The notes beneath the pieces were generated by a model, which was not told the origin of the DNA, searched no databases, and saw only the letters and a list, made by a program, of their open reading frames with translations. This document shows positions 1-5,659 of a stretch of 6,043 nucleotides of DNA, one piece after another; within the stretch, counting starts at the first letter, position 1; each line of letters opens with the position of its first letter. The translations under genes were made by a program, and so were the position numbers. The DNA is from Spirochaetes bacterium GWF1_49_6 (GTDB lineage Bacteria; Spirochaetota; Brevinematia; Brevinematales; GWF1-51-8): the NCBI GenBank assembly GCA_001829395.1, contig MIBD01000096.1:5833-11875 (forward strand). Direction: 5' to 3'.

Positions 1-300
1 GACTTGGAACACGTAAACGTCGATACGGCTGTGCAGGAGAAAAATATCACGTTTCCGACCGATGCGAAGTTGTACTATCTGGGGATACGGATACTGAACC
101 GTTACGCGAAGAAGCACGGAGTTAAAACGAAGCAGACCTACGAGCGTCTCAAGAAATATATTGTCAAAGGTTTCACGATGGATGACGAACGTCTGAAATC
201 AGCGGGTGGGCGAAACTATTTCGATGAACTCCTTACCCTTATCCGGGATATCCGTTCATCGGAAAAAGTCTACTGGCATAGTATATATATAATGAATTAG
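1..300 (+). pseudogene. IS5-type DDE transposase, internal fragment (truncated)
   Basis: The reading frame is open from base 1 and stops at 298-300, so the 5' part lies outside the window. The translated start, VDTAVQEKNITFPTDAKLYY, closely matches the motif around the first catalytic Asp of IS5-type (DDE, cut-and-paste) transposases, usually VDTTVQEKNITFPTDAKL. The Asp codon is at 22-24. The next stretch, about residues 40-65 with Arg/Lys-rich helices (GVKTKQTYERLKKY), also fits the family. Intact members continue for well over 100 residues to the second Asp and the Glu; here the frame ends after about 75 more residues in an unrelated-looking tail (VYWHSIYIMN). Transposition activity from this copy is therefore not expected. 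TTG at 4-6 should not be taken as a start. The family call rests on motif recall without an alignment. Confidence 0.8.
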
Positions 301-421
301 TCAAATTATCAGAAATAATTAGAAATTGAAAATGAGGGAGGTTCCCCCCTTGCGGGGACTGACGCAAAAACTATTAACATTTTTAACATTAATAATGATA
401 ACTCTTAAAAATACGCCCAAT
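301..421. other. AT-rich non-coding stretch after the transposase remnant
   Basis: I see no coding region here. The only notable structure is around 335-360: an AGGGAGG tract followed by a C6 run and then GGGGA, which can form two mutually exclusive short hairpins (343-347 with 354-358, or 335-338 with 347-350). It could be a decayed insertion-sequence end, but I found no partner inverted repeat in the window. The remainder (361-415) is A/T-rich without a convincing promoter. Confidence 0.4.
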
Positions 422-510
422 GGTCACTTCTTTATCTTCGCACGAGGTGCGGAGGCTTGTCCTCTTTTCCTCCATATTACTGATTGAAAAGAGGGTTACT
501 AGAAGTGCCC
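422..510. repeat. 89-nt element with nested inverted repeats (three-way junction fold)
   Basis: The ends are complementary: GG-t-CACTTCT (422-431) pairs with AGAAGTG-c-CC (501-510), nine pairs with one mismatch. Inside are two further hairpins. The first is 436-443 with 447-454 (CTTCGCAC / GTGCGGAG, one G-U pair, loop GAG). The second is 461-469 with 486-494 (CCTCTTTTC / GAAAAGAGG, 16-nt loop). The whole segment can therefore fold as a closed stem carrying two arms. No T-run follows either arm on either strand, so it is not a standard intrinsic terminator. It lies 18 nt beyond the bioB stop codon and could mark the 3' end of that transcript, or be a small non-autonomous palindromic element or a structured RNA. 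The pairing is directly visible; the function is unknown. Confidence 0.55.
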
Positions 511-528
511 ATAAATAACTTTTAGGTT

Positions 529-1518
529 TCAGTTAATAAACCCCCGCATCTCGTTGATGAACCTGACGTCCTCCTCGACACTCCGCCCGCGGGTGGTCAG
601 GTAGCCCCCGGTGAGGAATCCGTTCACTCCCGCGAGCATAAGCAAGCCCTGGAAATCCTTCATCACCGTTTCGCGCCCGGCGGCAAACTTGATGACCGCA
701 TGGGGATTGACGAGCCGGAATATCGCGAACGTCTTCGCGGTCTCCATCACGGTGGGGGACGGGGATTTCTCCAGCGCGGTGCCCTGTATCGGGACAAGGA
801 CGTTCAGGGGGATAATATCCGCCCCAGCGTCGCGCAGGGCGTATGCGAGCTCCACACGGTCATCCATGGTCTCGCCAAGCCCCAGTATCCCCCCGGAACA
901 TACCCGGATACCGTTCCGTTTCAGCAGGCGCAGTGTTTCGATGCGCTCCTCCACCGTATGGGTGGTGGCGACCAACTCGCCGTATTTCGACGGGTTGACT
1001 TGGAGATTATGGTTGTAATGGCGGATACCGTGCTCGGCTAAGAGACGGGCGGTCGTGCCGGAAAGTATACCCATCGACGCGCCGACGTCGAGCGACGGGT
1101 AGCGCGCGTGAATTTTATCTGCGGCGGCGAGTATGTCACGGAATTCGCCGTCCGCTTCAGTATAGCCGTATCCCGATGTGACGATACCGAAGCAGTCCGC
1201 CCCGTTGGAATAAGCCCGTCCCGCGGCGGTCAGGATAGTATCCGGGGACATCAACGGGTAGGTTTCAATTTCCGTATCGGCGTGAAGCGATTGGGCGCAG
1301 TAACGGCAATCCTCGGGGCACTGCCCGGATTTGGCGTTAAGGATAGTGCAGATGTGGATGCCGGGGGAATATTTCAGACGCACCTTATGGGCGAGCGCGA
1401 TGAGGTCGGGGATATCGTTCCCGCGAAGCCCTGACATTTCCATCGCAAGTCCCTTATCGAGTGGTTTCCCGTCGAGCACAACGGCTGCTTTCTCAATTAG
1501 GCTATGGATACTTTTCAT
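529..1518 (-). CDS. bioB: biotin synthase, radical SAM (BioB), apparent type II-like cluster ligands
   Basis: BioB inserts sulfur into dethiobiotin, the last step of biotin synthesis, in the cytoplasm. The 329-residue product is near the usual family length. The radical-SAM motif CPEDCRYC supplies C67, C71 and C74 for the SAM-binding [4Fe-4S] cluster. Further family motifs are HYNHNLQVNP (167-176), CSGGILGLGET (207-217) and KFAAGRE (277-283). The ligands of the sacrificial [2Fe-2S] cluster of the E. coli enzyme are not all kept. The position of Cys128 is Ser148 (GASMGIL), that of Arg260 is Lys277, and that of Cys97 appears to be Gly111, with C109 two residues earlier. C207 matches Cys188, and an extra C57 sits in HICTILNAKSG. 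This fits the anaerobe-type BioB proposed to use a different auxiliary cluster. The ATG at 1516-1518 is preceded by a weak AGG. No other bio genes adjoin, so it is a single-gene unit. Confidence 0.95.
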   Translation of the reverse strand: MKSIHSLIEKAAVVLDGKPLDKGLAMEMSGLRGNDIPDLIALAHKVRLKYSPGIHICTILNAKSGQCPEDCRYCAQSLHADTEIETYPLMSPDTILTAAGRAYSNGADCFGIVTSGYGYTEADGEFRDILAAADKIHARYPSLDVGASMGILSGTTARLLAEHGIRHYNHNLQVNPSKYGELVATTHTVEERIETLRLLKRNGIRVCSGGILGLGETMDDRVELAYALRDAGADIIPLNVLVPIQGTALEKSPSPTVMETAKTFAIFRLVNPHAVIKFAAGRETVMKDFQGLLMLAGVNGFLTGGYLTTRGRSVEEDVRFINEMRGFIN

Positions 1519-1519
1519 A

Positions 1520-1550
1520 ATGTATACCTGTTATTAAATATAGTATACAA
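1520..1550 (-). promoter_or_regulatory. BirA-like operator candidate upstream of bioB
   Basis: Read on the minus strand, TTGTATACT (1550-1542) is followed after 13 nt by GGTATACAT (1528-1520), an imperfect inverted repeat with two exact GTATAC cores 21 bp apart. The bacterial BirA operator consensus, from memory, is TTGTAAACC, a 14-16 nt gap, then GGTTTACAA, so the half-sites are similar but the gap is slightly short. The site covers the expected transcription start and the ribosome binding region, where a biotin-responsive repressor would act. The repeat is visible; assignment to BirA is inferred. Confidence 0.5.
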
Positions 1551-1551
1551 T

Positions 1552-1580
1552 ATTATAGAGACGGGGTGAAAAAACGTCAA
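1552..1580 (-). promoter_or_regulatory. sigma70-type promoter of bioB
   Basis: On the minus strand, TTGACG (1580-1575) and a perfect TATAAT (1557-1552) are separated by 17 nt, close to the housekeeping consensus. Transcription would start near 1545, giving a leader of about 26 nt and placing the operator-like repeat on the start site. Confidence 0.8.
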
Positions 1581-1582
1581 AC

Positions 1583-1619
1583 AATTCTTGAGAAAAACAG
1601 GCGATGGGTGCATATTATA
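1583..1619 (+). repeat. 37-bp direct repeat, copy 1 (promoter-like)
   Basis: This segment is identical to 2270-2306 except at one base (T1605 versus A2292). It starts AATTCTTGAGAAAAACAGGC and ends GGGTGCATATTATA. It contains TTGAGA (1588-1593) and TATTAT (1613-1618), which could act as a plus-strand promoter with a long 19-nt spacer. Unlike copy 2, no start codon follows closely; the next gene starts 116 nt downstream. It looks like a duplicated upstream region of the large secreted-protein gene. Confidence 0.75.
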
Positions 1620-1670
1620 ACTGCGGTGGAAGAATTGTTGTTTTTCAATCGGGAGTTCAGTCTACGAATC

Positions 1671-1700
1671 TTGGAAACTTTTTTAAGGATTATTTATAAT
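1671..1700 (+). promoter_or_regulatory. promoter of the toxin-antitoxin operon
   Basis: TTGGAA (1671-1676) and a perfect TATAAT (1695-1700) lie 18 nt apart, about 35 nt before the antitoxin start. The region between is A/T-rich. No clear operator palindrome was found, although antitoxins of this kind often regulate their own promoter. Confidence 0.65.
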
Positions 1701-1734
1701 ACTTTGATAAATTTATAAAATTGCGGGAGGAAAA

Positions 1735-1944
1735 ATGTCATCCGGCGTTCGTGAAGTAATAGAGGAATTCGAGCAGCTCTCAGAATCAGATAAAGAGTAT
1801 GTAGCGGAAATTATTCAAAAGCAAATGATTGAGCTGAAACGGGAAGAAATCTTTAACAGGTCGCGGGAAGCACGTTCAAATATGGATAAGGAACATACTT
1901 CAATCGGGACTGCCGGGGAATTGCTTCAGGATTTGGAAAAATGA
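1735..1944 (+). CDS. antitoxin-like small protein of a RelE-superfamily module
   Basis: This is a 69-residue, charged and probably all-helical protein. The ATG is preceded by a strong GGGAGG at 1725-1730 with 4-nt spacing. Residues 4-40 (VREVIEEFEQLSESDKEYVAEIIQ and following) are predicted helical. Residues 45-69 form a looser acidic tail (GTAGELLQDLEK), the kind of segment that wraps the partner toxin. I recognise no DNA-binding fold such as ribbon-helix-helix from sequence alone. The antitoxin role is inferred mainly from position: its TGA (1942-1944) overlaps the toxin ATG (1941-1943) in an ATGA arrangement typical of translationally coupled toxin-antitoxin pairs. The reading frame is intact although its partner is broken, so it could be relaxed from selection or still protect against a related toxin elsewhere. 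Family membership is uncertain. Confidence 0.75.
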   Translation: MSSGVREVIEEFEQLSESDKEYVAEIIQKQMIELKREEIFNRSREARSNMDKEHTSIGTAGELLQDLEK

Positions 1945-2209
1945 TTCAATTCGTCTGGGATTCAGCGTTTAAGCGGAAGTATAAGAAGGTAATTGTATCA
2001 CACCCGGAATGGAAAGAACGGTTCGCGGAATCCGTCATGCTGTTTTCAGAAAATCCCTATCATAGAAACTAAAAACCCATAAACTCTCCGGCAAATTGAA
2101 AGGACTTTGGGCTTTCAGTATCGACTATGACTGCCGGGTAGTTTTTGAGTTTATCAAGGAAGATACCGTTTTGCTTATCGATATCGGTTCCCATGACGAT
2201 GTCTATTAA
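1941..2209 (+). pseudogene. RelE/YafQ-type mRNA interferase toxin, frameshifted
   Basis: Toxins of this superfamily cleave mRNA, usually at the ribosome. The frame from ATG 1941 reads MIQFVWDSAFKRKYKKVIVS and ends at TAA 2070-2072 after 43 residues (…SENPYHRN). From 2069, in the frame one base back, the family C-terminus continues for 46 residues to TAA 2207-2209. It begins LKTHKLSGKLKGLWAFSIDY and ends LLIDIGSHDDVY. Adding one A to the AAA run at 2066-2068 would restore PYHRKLKTHKLSGKLKGLW, so a single-base loss explains the break and gives a normal length near 89 residues. The bases at the break (T AGA AAC) do not form a classical -1 slippery heptamer, so programmed frameshifting is unlikely. 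A true mutation or a sequencing or assembly indel are both possible. The gene overlaps the antitoxin by 4 nt. Confidence 0.85.
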
Positions 2210-2269
2210 TTTCCCCTCTGCTGTCTGTAATAATATGATAGAGAAAGTGCGATTTGATGTTCCGCCTCA

Positions 2270-2306
2270 AATTCTTGAGAAAAACAGGCGAAGGGTGCAT
2301 ATTATA
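2270..2306 (+). promoter_or_regulatory. 37-bp direct repeat, copy 2; likely promoter of the large secreted-protein gene
   Basis: This matches 1583-1619 with one mismatch. TTGAGA (2275-2280) and TATTAT (2300-2305) are possible -35 and -10 boxes with a 19-nt gap, longer than usual. The terminal 14-mer GGGTGCATATTATA (2293-2306) recurs with one change before the downstream paralog. The ribosome binding site AGGAGG begins only 7 nt later, implying a very short leader. The repeat is certain; the promoter role is inferred from position. Confidence 0.6.
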
Positions 2307-2324
2307 CCCGGCAGGAGGCGCGCC

Positions 2325-5300
2325 GTGAAAAAATACTTTTCTTCTATTATTATATTTCTCATCGCCGTGTGGGTTGTTCCTTCATCCGCCCAAAACGGCA
2401 TCGTTCCCGCGATGAAGGGGCTTGAGATTTCATATCCGTCGATACCCGCGCAGACGGAAATCCTTTCGGCGGATAATATCTCCGGTATCGATTTCCAGAA
2501 GGCGTTTATCAATTTAAAGAAATATATCGCCGATTCCGGCCCCGATGTGCTTCTCGGGTGGAAACTGGTGCTGCAGGAGGACTATTTCCTGAAATGCGCC
2601 GCGCCGGCGGCGAACGGGATTAAGATCGACGGGAAGGATACGGAGTGGGGGGACGGCGGGTTTGCTGTGAACGACAGCCCCACGAATAACCCGTCGAAAA
2701 ACCCCGCGTTTGACATCACCGGCGCGAGCTTCGTGATAGACGGGGATATGCTCTACGGGGTATACCGCACCGCGAAGAAACCCGCCAATCCGGGATGGTA
2801 CCTCGTGCTGATCGACTGTACGGGCGACGGGTACTGCGACTTTCAGGTCGGGATGGGGTGGAATGCACAGGGTGTTCCTGGAATGTGGATGAACGACCTG
2901 ATTGCGAAGAAAAATTCCCTTCCGGTGAAGGCCGAGTTCGCAGCGGACGGCGTGTTCGAGTTTTCCCTGCCGTTATCCCAATTCGGGCTGAGCGCATCGA
3001 AATATAAGCAGAATATCCTGATATGGGCGCAGAGCTCCGATAATGCGTTCAAGTATGTGGAAAGCTGCGAACCCGCGCCGGTCATGTACCGGATGGAAAA
3101 CTCCGCGCTCGCGCTTTATCTTTTTTTACTCTCGAAGGACTGCTATAAGCCGGGCGACAGTATCACCGCCGCGCTCGCGCTCGCGAACAGTATGATATAT
3201 TCCATGGCGGATGACGAGGTAAAAAAAGCGATCGCGGAGGATGCGGTCATGCAGTATCATTTCTACCGAAAGCTGGTCGATTGGCAGAACGGGTGGCAAT
3301 GCCCGTACGCGCTCGAAAAAGCGGCTCTCGTACCGAAGATTTTCTGGGCCGACCGTTCCCGTTATTCCTATGGTTATTTTACCGACGCGATGTACAGGAT
3401 GAAGCTGGACAAGATGAGTATGGAGATATACCGCGAGTTTATCGACCGTATCGATGTGCTGGATAAGATTCATGCGATAGTGGCTGATAATGGCCTCGCG
3501 GTGACGGATATGGAGGTGACCGCGCGGAACATCGAGGACTGGGTGCACGCCCACCGGATGTACCTCAGCAGTATCGAAAATATGGATACCTTTTACGCCG
3601 ATAACGCGGCATGGAAGGAGCAGTGGGAGAACGCCCACAAGCTATATAAGGAAGGAAAGTATTATGTGGAGTATCTCGGTAAAAAGTACCGTTGGGACGA
3701 CTTCCGGTGGATCAACTACCAGTACAACTACCTGATAAAGGAAGGGTGTTTTATCGGGGACTGCGGGGATACGACGGTCGCGCAGATGGCGTTATACCGC
3801 GCGGCGGGAATAGCCCCCGCCTCGTTCCAGCACACCGACCCCTACGGCACCGCGCTCGCCTCGCATAACTATCCCGCGCACTACGATCCCAATCTCAAGC
3901 GTTGGTATGTCTATCAAATCCCGCGTTTCTACTCCGGCGGAAAGGAAATGCCCGATACACCCATCGTCTTTTATTTTAACAAGCCCTACTGGCATCCATG
4001 GAAAAGCAAGGATAATTGGAAAAATATTAAAAAAGGAAACGGTAATTATGCTTTTTCCTATTTCTACCCTGGCGAGTCGGTTAATTCCCTTCCGTATGGG
4101 AATTTTATGGTGATGGGGATGTCCGAATCGCTGATGGAGTTTTTATTTTTCTCGAATATCACCCTGCAGGAAGGGACGATTTTCAATAAAGATACCGCGC
4201 CGAAAAAGATTGCCGATACGGACGGGGACGGACTCCCCGATTCAGTCGAGAAGGATTACGGCACCGATGCGAAGAACTGGGACACCGACGGGGACGGGGT
4301 TTCCGATTACTGGGAGATCACCCATGCGCTCGACCCGCTTGTGAAAAATCCGCAGTCCGTGCTCGCGGTGGACGGATTCCTCGCGGACTGGAACGCCATA
4401 CCGGGGAAGAAGTTCGTGATCGATCCGCCGTCGGATTCTAAGGTAAAACAGAATATTTTCGACATATCGAATTTCAACGTTTACTCCGACAGTCAAAATA
4501 TCTATCTCGGCGCGGGATTCTACGGGAATCCCGCCGGGAATAAAGCGTACAATATGGAGTTCTGGATCAATTTCCCAGGTATGATTCCCACGACCTACTG
4601 GTACGGCGGGGGTTATATGTCGGTATGGGGCGCGCATAATCTGCTCCGCACCGCGATTTCAGTTTTAACCTCCGATGGAAAATGGACGAACCTGATCTGC
4701 TCGATCGGTAACGATTATATTATCACCGGGAACTCCCTCGAAGCGGTGCTCCCGTTGAAATATATCGGTAATCCCGTATGGGCAGATATCACGTTTTTAG
4801 TCAATTCCGGCTCCGAGGGGAAGGAGGTGGACGGCTCCGACTTGACGGAACGGATACTTTATCAGCTCCAGCCCGACGCGGACGGGGACAACCTTTCCGA
4901 CAGTTTCGAGAAGACGCTCGGCATCGATCCCGCGAAATGGGATACCGACGGTGACCTCATTTCGGATAACTGGGAATACTGGCACGGTTACGACCCCAAA
5001 TCGGCGAAAAGCCCCGCGTTGAAGGGGAAAGCCGCGCTCGACGGGTTTTCCGGCGATATAGAGAAACTTCCCGGCGCGGTGAGTGTGACCGACCCGCAGG
5101 GCGACCCTGTCACGCAGGAGAACCTATTCGATATCTCGACGATTGCCGCCGGGATATCCGCGGATACCCTGTATATCGGGGTGAAATTCTACAATAACCA
5201 GTTAGGGAACCTCAGCAAGAATCATTGCCTGTGGATAACTACCGATGGCGGGAAGGAGTACTGGGTAGGCGGCGGATGGGATTCGCTGGGGGGAATGGCA

Positions 5301-5525
5301 TACAATCAGCCGCTGCTTCTGCGTGTAAAGAAGGGCGAGCAATGGACGGATATTCCCGCTACCGTAGGCGCGGAAATCGCGATCAAACAGGACGTCGAGT
5401 TCGCGATACCGTTGAAATATATCGGGAATCCCAAGACGATATCGTTTATCTACTATGTGACATTCGGGCCGAAGGACAAAGAAACCTACGGCGCGGATCA
5501 GTCGGAATTAATCAAGGTAAAATGA
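2325..5525 (+). CDS. secreted multidomain protein: CBM9/DOMON-like, transglutaminase-like, Ca-binding repeats
   Basis: GTG at 2325 is chosen because AGGAGG (2313-2318) sits 6 nt upstream and the product then begins with a Sec signal peptide (KKYFSSIIIFLIAVWVVPSSA, cut likely before Q23). Earlier in-frame ATGs (2145, 2235) lie over the toxin remnant or lack such a site. The 1066-residue product has, in order: an N-terminal helical region (50-92); a CBM9/DOMON-like beta module (about 98-250, opening IDGKDTEW); a helical linker (260-470); a transglutaminase-like core (about 470-535; GDCGDTTVAQMALYRAAGIA with C480, then H514 or H519); acidic repeats DTDGDGLPD (631) and DTDGDGVSD (653); a second beta module (680-845); acidic repeats at 851 and 873; and a third module (902-1064). 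Modules 2 and 3 share PLKYIGNP. Such repeats usually bind calcium in extracellular proteins. The likely role is a cell-surface or secreted protein that binds or crosslinks polymer; the substrate is unknown. Confidence 0.85.
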   Translation: MKKYFSSIIIFLIAVWVVPSSAQNGIVPAMKGLEISYPSIPAQTEILSADNISGIDFQKAFINLKKYIADSGPDVLLGWKLVLQEDYFLKCAAPAANGIKIDGKDTEWGDGGFAVNDSPTNNPSKNPAFDITGASFVIDGDMLYGVYRTAKKPANPGWYLVLIDCTGDGYCDFQVGMGWNAQGVPGMWMNDLIAKKNSLPVKAEFAADGVFEFSLPLSQFGLSASKYKQNILIWAQSSDNAFKYVESCEPAPVMYRMENSALALYLFLLSKDCYKPGDSITAALALANSMIYSMADDEVKKAIAEDAVMQYHFYRKLVDWQNGWQCPYALEKAALVPKIFWADRSRYSYGYFTDAMYRMKLDKMSMEIYREFIDRIDVLDKIHAIVADNGLAVTDMEVTARNIEDWVHAHRMYLSSIENMDTFYADNAAWKEQWENAHKLYKEGKYYVEYLGKKYRWDDFRWINYQYNYLIKEGCFIGDCGDTTVAQMALYRAAGIAPASFQHTDPYGTALASHNYPAHYDPNLKRWYVYQIPRFYSGGKEMPDTPIVFYFNKPYWHPWKSKDNWKNIKKGNGNYAFSYFYPGESVNSLPYGNFMVMGMSESLMEFLFFSNITLQEGTIFNKDTAPKKIADTDGDGLPDSVEKDYGTDAKNWDTDGDGVSDYWEITHALDPLVKNPQSVLAVDGFLADWNAIPGKKFVIDPPSDSKVKQNIFDISNFNVYSDSQNIYLGAGFYGNPAGNKAYNMEFWINFPGMIPTTYWYGGGYMSVWGAHNLLRTAISVLTSDGKWTNLICSIGNDYIITGNSLEAVLPLKYIGNPVWADITFLVNSGSEGKEVDGSDLTERILYQLQPDADGDNLSDSFEKTLGIDPAKWDTDGDLISDNWEYWHGYDPKSAKSPALKGKAALDGFSGDIEKLPGAVSVTDPQGDPVTQENLFDISTIAAGISADTLYIGVKFYNNQLGNLSKNHCLWITTDGGKEYWVGGGWDSLGGMAYNQPLLLRVKKGEQWTDIPATVGAEIAIKQDVEFAIPLKYIGNPKTISFIYYVTFGPKDKETYGADQSELIKVK

Positions 5526-5564
5526 AAATAGCGCAAAATTGTAAGAATAGCTGATTACGGAAAT

Positions 5565-5588
5565 AAGACGGCGGAAGCCGTCTTTTTT
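5565..5588 (+). terminator. intrinsic terminator after the large secreted-protein gene
   Basis: GACGGC (5567-5572) pairs with GCCGTC (5577-5582) around a GGAA tetraloop of the stable GNRA type, and is extended by two A-T pairs. Six T residues (5583-5588) follow. It lies about 40 nt after the TGA, so the next gene is expected to be transcribed separately. Confidence 0.9.
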
Positions 5589-5609
5589 ATGCGCGGAACG
5601 ATACGGCTC

Positions 5610-5641
5610 TTGCGGGAATTTGTTTTTGGGTACATATTATA
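5610..5641 (+). promoter_or_regulatory. likely promoter of the downstream paralog
   Basis: GGGTACATATTATA (5628-5641) differs at one base from the 14-mer before the large gene. It sits at nearly the same distance from the ribosome binding site (7 versus 6 nt from the end of the 14-mer to AGGAGG, counting the intervening bases). A possible -35 box, TTGCGG (5610-5615), has the same 19-nt spacing to TATTAT (5635-5640) as in the 37-bp repeat, although the sequence between is not conserved. Confidence 0.55.
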
Positions 5642-5659
5642 CTATCGAAGGAGGACGCT

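Noticed and set aside
461..494. Intrinsic terminator for bioB or the transposase remnant
   Set aside because: The 9-bp stem has a 16-nt loop and no T-run on either strand; it fits better as one arm of the larger folded element.
611..1434. Several plus-strand open frames opposite bioB
   Set aside because: They are antisense shadows of a confidently identified gene; no family resemblance or ribosome binding sites.
2060..2075. Programmed -1 frameshifting to make full-length toxin
   Set aside because: The zero-frame bases T AGA AAC do not fit the X XXY YYZ slippery pattern, and loss of one A in a short run is simpler.
2145..2324. A 60-codon N-terminal extension of the large secreted protein starting at ATG 2145
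   Set aside because: It overlaps the toxin remnant in another frame, has no ribosome binding site, and would bury the clear signal peptide that starts at GTG 2325 behind AGGAGG.
3126..3638. A 170-codon minus-strand open frame within the large secreted-protein gene
   Set aside because: It lies antisense to a well-supported coding region with recognisable domains, and its translation shows no recognisable family.
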